Shown here one piece after another: positions 1 through 14,188 of a stretch of 64,000 nt of DNA (position 1 is its first letter; every line of letters begins with the position of its first letter). The DNA is taken from assembly GCA_920105805.1 (NCBI GenBank), contig CAKKTI010000013.1:62001-126000 (forward strand), written 5' to 3'. This DNA comes from Condylostoma magnum (taxonomy: Eukaryota > Ciliophora > Heterotrichea > Heterotrichida > Condylostomatidae). A program made the position numbers and the translations under genes. The notes under the pieces are model-generated. The model was not told where the DNA came from and made no database searches. It saw only the letters and a program-made list of their open reading frames with translations.

Positions 1-1555
1 GAGCGGTTTTATTCAATTACTGCCAAAAGGTGTATATAAGATTAGCAGATTTGTAATCACTTTCATTAGCTCTTTCCTTAAGCTTTTGAAACTTCTCGAA
101 ATCATATGCATCATCTTTCATATAAGCTTTATAATAAGACTCTGCACAAATTCGTAATTGAAATAATTGATACTACACGTCAATCCTATTGGCACAATTA
201 AAGCCTTTGTAGCATTGAAACAAAGAAATGGCATAGTTCTTTAATACATGAAGAGAAACCTTTGAATAGAATAGGTAAAGCCGAGCATTATCAGGAAAGG
301 TTGCAACAGCATGCTTATATAACTCCTTTAAGCTTGAAGCCATTTCAGTTTTTATCACACTATATTCCATGCCTACTTGATTCTTAGATTTGCTTTACTA
401 ACTTGAGCATTTTAAATGATTCAGTTTTTAGCAGATAAATCTTGCTTTTAGCTCAAATAAATACGGTTAATCAATCTTTTTTAGTTTAAGCTATTGCATG
501 TATGTAATCCTTCTTTCTATTAACAATAAGCTACAATGACCTAAGCAATAAGTAAGGAAAAAGAACAGAATAGTAGTAGCTTCATTGTTATCATCTGATT
601 CATCTAGTATTATATTAAATATCATTACGATGACTAAAGATAATTCAGTTGAATGATGTAAAGTGAAGACTTTCAAGATAGATAGGTCAAAGTAAGGAAA
701 TCTTAAAATGTTTATAGCTAATAGTACTCCATTAAATATTCCTATTAAAACAAGGGAAATACTATACAAATTTTACTGGCTAAAAAAAGTACTTAAAAAG
801 CACATTAAGAAGTAGTCCAATAGTGTTATAAATCTTATTCAAGAATTAGGCTTAGATGTTATTCCTCCACAAATACTACAAGATTTATTGATTAAAAGGG
901 CACTTAAACTCACAATAATCTAAAATACAATCATTAAGAAGGAATAGCAGATTAAATAAGCAAAGTTGTACTCAGAAATAAAGCAATAGGATAAATCTTG
1001 TATTAAAGCACATTTTAGTTGAATAAGTAAAAAGTTGGTTACAGGAATATAGGCAATACCAGAAAATATAACTAATTATAATTTCAATGCTTTTATTGTG
1101 ACAAAAGAGACTCTTTCATAAGCTTTAATCCCAAAAGTAAAAGCAATACTCATAAAGATTGATTGTAATATTGTGAAAGATAGTAGTAGAATAAAAGTCA
1201 AAGATGCTTCGTAATTTTAGCTAAAGTATTAATCAAATCTAAAGATTCAGCAAATATCTATAAGTCATTTCATGTATGTTTTACTTCAGATTTTCATATT
1301 GCTATACCCTAATTGATAGTAGTCCTCATCTGTTATTAATATAGAAAGGCACTAAATTAATTCTATTGAGACTAATATGTAATATCAAAACACAGAGTTT
1401 ATTATTTTTTCTGAATTTAGTCTGAAGAAGAACTAGAATATAAGAGCCTTTACTTGTTTTAACGAAAACTGCTTACTTTTCTTTACTTTTTCAAATTCTT
1501 CCTAGATTATTTTCCTTTTTTTCACAAATTCAAACTCATTAGAGTACTTTTCCAT
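1..1555 (-). CDS. TmcB-like multi-pass membrane protein, partial at its C-terminal side
   Basis: Read with TAA/TAG as Gln and TGA as Trp, one open frame runs from an ATG at 1555 off the left edge (at least 518 residues). After a charged N-terminus (MEKYSNEFEF) come about seven hydrophobic segments, then a basic stretch (IERRITYMQ) and helical repeats including MASSLKELYKHAVATFPDNA and a YSKVSLHVLKNYA-like helix. This order, membrane block followed by a region that begins like PYLFELKARF and continues into TPR-like helices, matches the large ciliate proteins usually annotated TmcB-like, often with PAS domains further on. Those are presumed membrane sensors, but their function is not established. 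Several TGA codons fall in membrane segments and read as Trp. The rest of the protein lies outside the window. The family call rests on remembered resemblance, so moderate confidence. Confidence 0.6.
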
Positions 1556-1762
1556 ATTAAATTAATATTTAGAATAAACTTACATATTATGAAAGAAGCT
1601 GCATATATAGTCTATTGCAATTTCATTAAAATGTACTAATAAGATTTAATCTAATTGTTAAAAATTCACATACTTCTAATTTAACTCTATTTCTATTCAA
1701 ATACTAAAATCAGTGGTATATTTTGATAGACGCCATATTTCCAGAAATGACACTATTATAAA

Positions 1763-2167
1763 ATGAATCTCCTTATCATCAATTTATTGTTCCTATCGGT
1801 ATTATCATTAAAATTCAACATAGATAACCAAGATTCAATACAACTAAGTATTAATGAATCTACATCGATTGAGTTATCATCTAATATTACAACGGGGTAT
1901 TCCTGGACTATAATACCTTCAAATACTCCTTTTATATAAATCGTTGGGAGCTATCAGGGTTAATATATACAAGATCCCAATCCTAATGGTCTACTAGGAG
2001 TAGGAGGAAAATAAGTATTTGAAATAAAGTGCACAGAGTGGTGTACTCCTGGATAAAAAGCTGAGATTGGATTTGAGTACAGGAGGCCATGGGAAGACTA
2101 AGCTATTATATTCAGAAAAGTAGAGGTAGAGATTATTAGTTAGTATTATAATCAGGAGAATAAATAA
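1763..2167 (+). CDS. Secreted chagasin-family (I42) cysteine peptidase inhibitor
   Basis: A small protein of about 134 residues with a signal peptide (MNLLIINLLFLSVLSLKF). It shows the three loops by which chagasins enter the active site of papain-family proteases, in order: an NxTTGYSW loop (TTGYSW near residue 48), a GVGGK loop near residue 86 and an RPWE loop near residue 114. Chagasins block C1 cathepsins and act in the secretory or endolysosomal route or outside the cell. The start is the first ATG and gives the signal peptide directly. The stop is ambiguous: TAG at 2141-2143 or TAA at 2165-2167 (also TAA at 2174); I chose 2167. A two-domain cathepsin of the target clan lies 40 kb away. 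The motif triad makes the family call strong. Confidence 0.85.
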
Positions 2168-2458
2168 AAGTTATAAGTATAAAATATTATAATCACACTT
2201 GAAATGTAATAGTATACTAAGTAAATAATATTGCTATATAGACTAAAAATAAACCAAATCTCATATAATCATATCTTTAACACAACATTTTTCCAATTAA
2301 ACACTGAAAGCCATTCAACATAAAAAACAATTCCACTTATAAACTTTACAAATTACCTACCACATGCCCTATACTCCTTCGAACCTCCCTTAAAATTCCA
2401 ATAAATCCATTATCTTTTCCAATATTTCCCTTAACATTTTTACACGTGTAATATAAAA

Positions 2459-5491
<3,033 letters not shown>

Positions 5492-5548
5492 TAGTAAAAT
5501 GTTCTTAATTTTACTTAAAAATTGGTTGTTATTTTTGCAAATAATTTA

Positions 5549-8041
5549 TTAAAACTCATCTTCAAATATAACTTGCATTCTTCTAGTCTCTTCTAGTTTT
5601 CTAGAACTACTTCTCTATCTTTTCCTGTTAGGAGTTCTGTTGGGATTCTCATGGATTTTAGGCCTGAATGTGCATCCCTCGATTTCCAGTGCCTACTTTT
5701 TACGAATGTGTTCCTGTATTAATTATTCCTTTTTCTACAAAAGCTGCAATCCTCTTTCATATAAAGATGACTGCATAACCTATGAAATGATATCGTATGA
5801 CTTTTGATTAAGAGTTGGTTGAAATGTGCATTCTGAGGTATCTTCTTCCTTTTCAATAGGATGTTTTGGCTTTTGTAAGTAACTTTCTAATGATTAATCA
5901 TAGTTTCTTTTAATGAATTTGTCGAAATCTTCTTAAGATAAAACTTGTTTAGGTTGTTATGCCGAGTCCTCAGATTCTGATGCATTTTCTTATACTAATT
6001 GCATTTTAGATCTATTTTCCATCAGCTTAGCAGAAGTTTCACTGATACTTGGCTTGAATTAAAACTCATTTTATGCAAAAGCTTCAGTTTTGTAGTTTTT
6101 CTACTCTAAGAACTCTACTCCTCTAGCATACATTGCTTCACCTATTTTATCGAATTTATAGGGTTTTACAGTCTTTTATGAGGTTTCATTTCTTCGTAAA
6201 GGTGATAGTCTACTATTTGACTGTTATAGTCTTGGGGAAGAATTATAAGATTATTTAGGAGAAGTTAAACGCTCTCATTTTTGACTTCTTTTATATTAAA
6301 TTTTTGGAGGTTTATTGTTCAATGCTATATTTTTATTCGAGCTTAAAGCAGGTTTTTATTCCTTAGGTGTTTGGATTTCAGATAGTACTTCTGATTGTTC
6401 TATTTAAAGGGATTTTTTGACTTTATGGAATCGTTTGTGAGAATAACTCTGAGATTTTTTTGGGGTTAAATGACGTTTTAGATTTTCAGGAACTTTTTAC
6501 CTTGATTATGAATTTTATCTTTCACCATTCCTTTTAGTTAATTATCTGTCACTTATTTGTTTTTATTCAATTTTAAGTTTTTCTTATAATGCTTTTTTCT
6601 TTTCCTCAAGGGAAGTTTAATGCTATTACTATGCTTATTTTCGATCTTCTTATTACTTTTTTCTTCTTTCCTCCTATTCTTTTCTTTCCTGTTCTAATTT
6701 TTATCTCTTTTTCTGTTATATTTTCTCTCTTCTGATCTTTTCTTACTCTTATTCTTTATTAGCTTTTTATTACTATTTTCTTAGCTATATTTTATAATTC
6801 TATTGCTCTTTATTAGCTTTTTCCTATTGATTTTCATACTCTTAATCTTACCTCACCTTCTCTTGTTATCTTTGGAGTTATTTATTCTTTTCTTACTCTT
6901 TATTCATGTTTCCTTGTTATCTTTATTATTACTTATTCTTTTCTTACTCTTTATTCATTTTTTCTTACTATCTTTGGAGTTATTACTATTTATTCTTTTC
7001 TTATTCTTTATTAGATTTTTCTTACTATCTTTGGAGTTATTATTACTTATTCTTTTCTTATTCTTTATTATTTTTTTCTTATTACTTCCTGATCTATGCT
7101 TTATTATTTCCTTATTCTTTATTATTTTTTTCTTGCTATTTTCTAAGCTATACTTTATTATTCTCTTACTCTTTATTAATTTTGTCTTACTAACTTTTTA
7201 GTTATTATCTTTTCCTGTTTTACTCTTACACAACTTTATCTTTCTGCCTCTTATTTTCTCGCATATTTTCATTTAGATTACTCTAATTGTTTTTAATTTA
7301 CTTACTGCCTACTTTACTAATAGTATCATTTTCTTATTATTAAAGGTTTGCATTTAGTGTCTTCTAATTCCCTACCAACTCATTTTATAACCTAGCTTCT
7401 TTATTACTCTCTACCTAATTCTACTCTTAATTATTTAATAACTAAAAAATATCTTATGATGGGCTATCATTTAATACAAACTATACTCCTTACTCCTACA
7501 ATACTTATTTTTCATCAATTTCAAATTACCTCATACTAGCAGTCTTTTCTATACGTTCTTACTCATAATTTTTGTTATATTACTCTGAACTATCAGTCCA
7601 GAAATGTGATAAAATCTCCTAATCTTTAACTTCTTACTTATTATTTTCTATTCCTAATATTTAAAATAGATCATATTCCTGTACTTATGGTTTAAAGGAA
7701 ACATCTAGTCCCAATTCTGCTAGAGTACTCTGTATATTATCTTATTTTTCCTCATAATTCCCCAGCCCTAAAAAGTCCAATGGATTTTCTTATTTCACTC
7801 CCATTCCTTTCAAAGGCTCACCTTATGTATCTGTTTCCTATTGATCTTCATGCTTTTCTCATAACCCTAAAGCAGAAATTGAATCGTTACCTGACTAAAC
7901 TTCTTAATTAGACTATAAATCTGAGAAACCTAACAAAGCATCAATATCGTAGTTTAATGCCTAATTGTGAGAGGGAATATTTTCTTATGAAGAGTCTGAA
8001 ATCAATCCTAGTTGTTTGAGAGTGTCAATCTGATTTGACAT
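5549..8041 (-). CDS. Long coiled-coil protein with Q/K/N-rich repeats and a cytoskeletal ECTF-type motif
   Basis: A frame of 830 residues runs without a shift from ATG at 8041 to TAA TAA at 5551. The N-terminal third is acidic and probably disordered (MSNQIDTLKQLGLISDSS). The middle is nearly pure Q, K, E, N and R, with a repeat of about 20 residues containing NKEQEKNKQQQLQRQQ. The C-terminal part contains YERGLQLLQKKEQ followed by EGCTFRPKIHENP. This Y-E-R-G plus CTFxPKI arrangement recurs in many ciliate and flagellate proteins of basal bodies and axonemes, so a cytoskeletal role is an inference. Its start codon is only 7 nt from that of the divergent TPR gene, and its stop is 57 nt from the SERCA stop. 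TGA is used rarely, as Trp. Confidence 0.75.
6843..7090 (-). repeat. Tandem repeats of about 60 nt inside the coiled-coil gene
   Basis: At least four imperfect copies of a roughly 60-nt unit encode NKEQEKNKQQQLQRQQ-like 20-residue repeats on the minus strand. In-frame TAA and TAG supply many of the Gln. The plus strand here is pyrimidine-rich and gives false long ORFs. Confidence 0.75.
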
Positions 8042-8048
8042 TATTATA

Positions 8049-11000
8049 ATGAAAGCCCTGAGTTAGTAGAGGCATGCTAAGAGTTAAAGATAACTTGTAG
8101 TGAGAAAGAAGTTTTCTAAAAAGCTGGCAAAGTAGAACAGTGTTGGGACAAATTTAATATAAAAGAACGTATAGGAATCTAGCAGTGGAACAGATTAGAT
8201 TAGAGAACTAACAGACTAAGCGATTATTGATATGTGAAAAAATATCTAGGGAAAGCATTGAAAGAAAAAGGTTACTTGATTGTAGGAAACTATTTTAAAA
8301 CTGTAAAAAAATTCAAGTAAATAAGCTTTAGAGTATATCATGCAAGTATTGAAATGCACAAATAAAATAATATTAAAGAAGTAGTTATACAAAAAGGGTG
8401 TATATGTTTTTAGGCAATTATTTGAATTTTTTAGCTAATGAAACTGTGATATTTATAAGTGGTATGTGGTATTGAAGCTATCAAAATTTTATAAAAAATA
8501 AAATGGAGTTAATAAAGCAATTAAGCTCCTTAATTATGCTTAAAATTTTATCTAAGATGACTGAGGAATAAACCAATAATATAAAACAGCTACTTATAAT
8601 TTACAAATTAAAATATTATACAAGCTTGGGAATTTATATAATAAAGTCGAGAAATATGACAGTGCTGTCAAAAATTATTAAAAATGTCTAAAAAAAATGT
8701 AGTAAGAGAATATCCCAATTAAACAAAAGATTGTTAATGCAATCGCAAATACTTAAAAGCTTATAGATTAAAAGCGATTGGTATATAATAAATCAAGATT
8801 AAATGATTCTCGAAACAGTTGTAGCTTAACTAGTCATACATTTAATAAACAAATAATACAAATACTTAAACAAGATTAAAAAGTATCATTTTAACTAACA
8901 GTAATATCAGCAATTTGAATATTTTGAGTAATAATAATATTAGAAAAATGAGTAAATTTAAAGTAAAGGCTCAATAGCAATTAAGCATTATTTCAAAAAA
9001 GTATAAGAAAGAATTAAAGGTAGAAAAGCTGCCAGGCATTGATTTATAAAATATATAATAAGTTGATAAGCCTGGATACATCGAGTAAAATTTTGAAAAT
9101 ATTAAATTTGAATCACCAAACTTATCCTATATTCAAAGTTCTATTTAATTATTCAGATAAGACAATTATTAACAGTAAAATGAAATTCCTCTACAAATGA
9201 ATTTGAATTAATCTATTAACTCCTAAAATAATTATTAATAAGTAAGCACTCATTCTTCTGTCTACTGTAATGAAAATTCTTTGAACAGCTAATAAACTAA
9301 CCTATTGAAAGAATCAGACGGTAAAATAAAATAAGAGCAATATAAAACTTAGTATAAATCGCCAAAATGAATGTATGGCTAGTCAAATTCTCTCATTTAG
9401 CAAAACAACTTTTATATGAATAAAACAACTTAAAATTTTGATTTAAAAGTACTGAAAGATAAACGATTTTAGGGTAATTAAAAATATTAAGTGAAGATTT
9501 TCAAGACTAATAACAAAATAAATTGTATTGCACAGTACAAAACTTTTAGGTATTATTCCAGCTGAAATTTAAAACATCTTAAGGAATTTTATGGAATGAA
9601 GTTTCCTATATATCAAATTTTCAATCAAAGCACTATAATAGATAAAGAAATTAAACTAAATCAATTTAATGACTATAAATTTATGAATTACTAACTAAAT
9701 GAAAACAAATATATAGTAAAATCAGTTCTAAGCATTAACCAAAAGTCTTATTTAATATATGCTTTCCAGGATAAAGATAATTATATATTATTCATAAATT
9801 CTGGGTAAAATGAAAAATACAGATCTATCATAGGAATCTCAATGAAAAGGGCAGCTAGAGTATCTAAAATTCCCTAGTTATTTAAGGTAGCAACGTTAAA
9901 TTTTGTTATTTAAACAATGTTAAACCTAGATTAATAGCTATGTCCTTATTTTAACTACAATGTACAATCACTAGATATAAATTATCTAGTATCTAGAATT
10001 TAAAAAACCTTCAAGAGCTGAAAAAATAGATAAAAGTTGTTAAATATCATAAAAACAAAGTCTTCAGTTTATGGGAAAGTATTGAATGAATGATGGAAGA
10101 TAGATAATAATTGATATAAAATAAAAGTCATAGATTGCTAGTAATATTTTAAATTAGTAGCAAAAAACAATTTCAAACAACAGCATATATTTATACGAAA
10201 AAATATAGTACCTAAATCTTATAGCATGAATAGCAGATTATACTTTGTAAATGAAATAATTCCTAATCTAAAAATTAATACAGATAGCTCCAAGTTTCTA
10301 TAACTATCAGATTCTATCCAAGTATAAAGTCCCTAAATATCATTCCATGATATAAATTTATAAAATACTTTAAAATTTGAGCTATAATAGTAAAATAAAG
10401 CCAATCCTGAGAGTTTTATATAAGATTCATCATCTGATAGCATATAAAGTGATATTTGTTAAACTTTAGACATCCCTTTAACTCTAATCGAATAGTATTA
10501 GGAAATTTCAGGATTGTAGTGTTAGACAAAGCTGTAATTCGATGGAACAAAATATACAATAAAAGTACTACATATAAAGAAAAACGAAGAACTGTAATTA
10601 AACATAGACATAAACAATAAGCTTTAATTCAAATCCAAGGAACAACTAATAAAGCTTTTAAGCAATTTAGAAATAAAGAAAACAATGGGTGTAAGAATTT
10701 TAAATATAGAGTTAGATAATAGTAATTAGTTATTCTTATATTTAAATATATCCATCTCTTATTCTAACGATAAAACTTAATTGGAACTTTTCGTTAAATT
10801 TTGAAAATGTAGTTTGATAAAGGATATTTAAATCACTCTCAATGTTTCCAATAACAAAGTAGAAAATCAAGTACACCGGATTTTTCAAGTTCCGACTGCA
10901 ATGTCTTCCTTTAATTTAAGCAACAATCAGCTGATCACTTTTTTGAGTAAAAGGCAAAAAAGGTAAATCATAATGCAGTTTTACCTTATATAAACAGACT

Positions 11001-11407
11001 TATAAAATACAAAATAACAAATTCTAACAGAGGAAATAGAATTAGAAGTTTAAACTCAAGCGTAAGTGAATCAGAAAACTAATAACACTACCAGGTACCA
11101 CCTTTATCTAAGCAATCAACATTAACAAGTTAAATAAAATAAGAACGGCCAAGAAAGAATAGACGTTAAACTTTTGTAGAAAGCATAAAAAATGCTAGAA
11201 TCGATTTAAATCATAAACTCAATAAGATTCGCCCTCAAAGCCCTTTATTCTCTTAATAAGATGAAAAAGAAGCATACGAAGAGTACTGAAATATATAAAG
11301 AAAGAACTAAAAATCAACAAGGCCAATTTTCAGAACGCATGTTCCTAGAAAGTTCCAAGACAGAATGATTTTACATATAAAAAACACCGATTAATATTAA
11401 TAAATAA
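8049..11407 (+). CDS. TPR and IQ-motif protein, about 1095 residues, four micro-introns proposed
   Basis: Not a named gene. The reading frame changes several times, and each change is restored by a small GT..AG intron: 8062-8081, 8398-8413, 8818-8833 and 8883-8901. With these removed, 1096 codons run from ATG 8049 to TAA 11405-11407. The N-terminal third is helical and TPR-like (LYKLGNLYNKVEKYDSAVKN). The middle is N/Q-rich. After about residue 500 there is a folded part with SINQKSYLIYAFQDKDNY, and then an IQ-like calmodulin-binding segment, SRIQKTFKSWKNRQK. The 20-nt intron after the first four codons is the weakest. The 3' end overlaps the convergent gene at 11397 by 11 nt, so TAA at 11378-11380 may be the true stop. 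Function unknown; scaffold-like. Confidence 0.65.
8062..8081 (+). other. Proposed 20-nt intron
   Basis: GTTAGTAGAGGCATGCTAAG just after the start codon. Its removal joins ATG 8049 to the frame that is clearly coding downstream. Weakest of the intron calls; the alternative is a different start. Confidence 0.4.
8398..8413 (+). other. Proposed 16-nt intron
   Basis: GTGTATATGTTTTTAG. Removal links EVVIQKG to QLFEFFSQ and keeps a helical TPR-like segment continuous across the frame change. Confidence 0.7.
8818..8833 (+). other. Proposed 16-nt intron
   Basis: GTTGTAGCTTAACTAG. Together with the next intron it restores a sensible frame (NDSRNIIHLINK). Confidence 0.65.
8883..8901 (+). other. Proposed 19-nt intron
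   Basis: GTATCATTTTAACTAACAG. Removal joins LNKIKN to NISNLNIL in the frame used for the rest of the gene. Confidence 0.65.
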
Positions 11408-11849
11408 TTTTTCTTCTTTTTGGTATTGGATTTAGTAAACCTCTAGGAGAAAGATTTAGTAGCTGGGCCTTTGCAGTGAAATTTAGAGGACCCTTTAACC
11501 CTTATGTACTGTTTTAAGTTCTTGGACTTAGCAATGCTTTTAGGCGTCAATTCGATGTCTTTTAAGTTATATCATAATTACGTTCAGTAAGCTTTCCTCT
11601 ATTATAATTTCTACTTTTAGCTTTATGTAATTTAAGTTTTGGTACTTTAACTTTATTCAATGATTTTTAGCTTGTTTGCTTACTAATAAAGGTTGGAGAT
11701 TCCCTTGATTTTAGTTTAGGTATATTATAAACATTTGATTACTTCTACAGCTTTTAAAGCCTCTAGCAAAGATCAATATAGTCGAAATGTTATTAATATC
11801 GTTTGTCATTACTCAGTTAAAACTTTCCTTGCTTTTACTTTTTGATCAT
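11397..11849 (-). CDS. Small basic hypothetical protein
   Basis: 150 codons from ATG 11849 to TAA 11397-11399. The product is highly basic and Ser/Asn-rich, with no membrane segment and no domain I recognise; typical stretches are KLHKAKSRNYNRGK and LNLSPRGLLNPIPKRRK. It could be a DNA-, RNA- or microtubule-associated protein, but that is only from composition. TGA occurs once, as Trp (TSNWRLK). Its last codons overlap the end of the convergent TPR gene by 11 nt. Its start lies 54 nt downstream of the end of the CDC50 gene, on the same strand. Confidence 0.6.
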
Positions 11850-11903
11850 ATTTTTTATTATAGCACAGTTAAAAGTATATAAAACAAATATGCATTATTA
11901 ATC

Positions 11904-12860
11904 TCAATTCCAGACCATATGTTCCAAATCTACTTCACTTCCAGGCTTTTTGATCGCATTATAAACAACTCCTGCTATAATAATAATAAAGCAAAACCCT
12001 GCTGCTCCTATGTAAAAAAATCCTAGAACATCATTTTTGCCTCCCACTTCATTTGCTGTACTTAACACCAAGTACTTCTCACCTTCTCAGTTATCTACTT
12101 CATATTAGTTTTATATAGTAACTTGATAATCTCCCTTATCTAAATCCTGCTATATAATTCCCCACAACTTCCTAAAAGTGGGCATAGGAGCTTCCTTCAT
12201 CCACACTGAAAGATGTTCATTTTCATTATCAAACCATTAAACAGTTACATAATTATCCGGACGTTTAAACCTGTAATCAATATCAGTCTCCCATGCAATA
12301 TCAGTCTCCTTTATATAAATTTGTTATCCAGTGCTATCTTGAATTTCAAAACTATCAGTAAAGATTGACTTAGCTGCTAATCCGCAAGGATTAGCAATGG
12401 CATCAGTGCTTAAAAGGGACTTATCTAAACTACTCCTTTACCATATATGCAAATCACTTACCTCTTTAACAGGGTCACAATTACTTATATCATCCTCTGA
12501 CCTATCTTCCCCCTTAAGCTGATCATAATCTCTAGATTTAACAAAATTCCTGTGATTTTAGTACATATTGTGAATTTCATAGTACAAAAACACCGGCTCT
12601 GTCATATCATCATCAATTGCCAAGTTGATGGTGCATTCAGTAGGACTCATCTTATTTGCTTTACAGCTGTTTATATCATCATATCGTTTAGTAACCTCGA
12701 TTATGTCGCTAGAGCGGAGTAGAAAGTAAACTCCTAGGGCAACACTTACCACACAGATTGTAAGAAGAATAAATACAGAGCATTTCAACGTCAAAACGGG
12801 CTTTAATCCCCCCAGTTTTTACTGCTTCAGCTTGGTGTCACCTGGCTTCTTTGTTACCAT
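11904..12860 (-). CDS. CDC50/LEM3-family subunit of P4-ATPase lipid flippases (copy A)
   Basis: A protein of 318 residues with the family plan: a short basic cytosolic N-terminus ending near KPVLTLKCSV, a first membrane helix, a large lumenal domain and a second membrane helix near the C-terminus (IGAAGFCFIIIIAGVVYNAI). Lumenal hallmarks are RYDDINSCKANKMSPTEC, NPCGLAAKSIFTDSF, WMKEAPMPTFRKLWG and GEKYLVLSTANEVGGKN. CDC50 proteins pair with P4-ATPases, guide them out of the ER and are needed for aminophospholipid flipping. No flippase catalytic gene is in this window. The stop is TGA, as judged by the family end (MVWN then TGA); TAA TAA follows two codons later. The start ATG is 7 nt from the start of the divergent gene. 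A diverged paralogue lies at 28.7 kb. Confidence 0.95.
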
Positions 12861-12867
12861 TTTTAAG

Positions 12868-14175
12868 ATGTTGGTTAAAGATAACTTCTTTAAGGTAAGC
12901 AAGAGGAATAGGTATAAGGCTAGTATAAGTTTAAATTAAAAGGTTAAGCATAGGAGGATTTGAAGCACTTTTGAAGAAAATTGCAAGAAGGTTGATTAGG
13001 GTTCTAAGAATTTTGATCATAGAGGATTGAAGAAGCTATTAAGGAAAAGTAGTTTGGGAGTTACTGCAATAAGGGGGTTTAATACACAGGAGTTATAAGC
13101 ATATAAGACTATCTTAAAGGAGCACAAGGAGTTTAGGTATGATTAGAGTGTACCTAAGAAAAATAGAAGGTTTAAATTATATACTTAAACGGAAGACAAA
13201 GTTGGACCTGGATATTACACTTATTATTAGGCTGCGAATGGACCATTTTATAAGTTCTCTAATACACCTAAAGAGGGAGTGAGTTAACTAAAGAGTAAAC
13301 TGGATTCTATAAGTATAGGATTTTATTAAACCTTTCATGAGTGCAATTACGTGAAGAAGAATATTGAGATACTATAAAATCCTGTGTAGGATAATAAAAC
13401 GAATTCAAAGCAAAATCGGCTATAAACTGTTATTAACAAGGGCCGTGCAATATACAGTAAGAAAATCCAATACAAGTCAAATAAACTACGCTAAAAGGAC
13501 TAAAGGTTCTAGTAAAGACATTAAAGATAATAATATAAGCAAATCTTTAAGGCCTGATCTATCTTACAGTAAATGCTTGCAATTGCGAGTTTGTCTAGTT
13601 TAAGAATTAAGTAAAGAAAACTTATGAAAATTGTTGTAAGGAAAAAGTGGATATTACTGCTAAATTTAATCTAGTTTATAGGGAAAGTTAAATACAGGAT
13701 CAACTAAAGAAACTTATCCGTAGCTAAATAAAAGCTAAGAAGACTGTAAGTTCCTATATAAAATTGAAAATTGCAGATAAATAAAAAGAAGGCAGAAATA
13801 GTAGGATTTAGCTTAGATAAATACTATTATGCACAAAAAGGTAAGAAATTATTTGGAACACTGTATCAAAGGATTATTTTTATTCAAAGAAGCTTAAAAC
13901 AATATTTCATAAGGAAATAATTTAGAATCAATGCATTAGATTACTTCACTCAAATATGACTCAACAGTAAATCATCTCCACTTATAAAAAAAAACAGGCA
14001 AATAATTCAACTTATGGCCCGTTAAGGTATGTATTATAAGTACTATTTAGACTGTGTAACAGACTTTTACGATTAGCTGTAATACTAAACACCTGTATTA
14101 AAGCTCTTTACAAATCTTCCCACATTTGAGTAACAACTTAACCAAATTTTAATTCAATTAAAACTAGTAAAATAA
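12868..14175 (+). CDS. Basic IQ-motif protein with a sperm-tail PG-rich-like motif, three micro-introns
   Basis: Proposed product of 414 residues after removing introns 13341-13356, 13589-13604 and 13746-13776. The N-terminus is basic. A KVGPGYYTYYQ stretch near residue 110 followed by GPFYKFS resembles one sperm-tail PG-rich (SHIPPO/ODF3) repeat of axonemal proteins. The C-terminal half is helical and basic, with an IQ-like calmodulin-binding motif (FIQRSLKQYFIRKQ). Frame choice is supported by the low density of stop-type codons in each chosen segment and by exact frame restoration. The stop is TAA 14173-14175; an earlier TAA after LPTFE is possible. The next gene starts 13 nt later. A ciliary or cortical cytoskeleton role fits, but rests only on the motifs. 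Confidence 0.6.
13341..13356 (+). other. Proposed 16-nt intron
   Basis: GTGCAATTACGTGAAG. Removal joins QTFHE to RILRYYKIL and moves to a frame free of stop-type codons for over 70 codons. Confidence 0.6.
13589..13604 (+). other. Proposed 16-nt intron
   Basis: GTTTGTCTAGTTTAAG. Joins CLQLR to NQVKKTYENC. Confidence 0.6.
13746..13776 (+). other. Proposed 31-nt intron
   Basis: Starts GTAAGTTCC and ends TTGCAG. Joins KAKKT to INKKKAEIVGF. Confidence 0.55.
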
Positions 14176-14188
14176 ATTAATATATAAA

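Noticed and set aside
6803-7201. Two plus-strand ORFs of almost pure Leu/Ile/Phe/Ser
   Set aside because: Antisense of the K/E/N/Q-rich coiled-coil gene; hydrophobicity comes from the complement of AAA/GAA/CAA-type codons.
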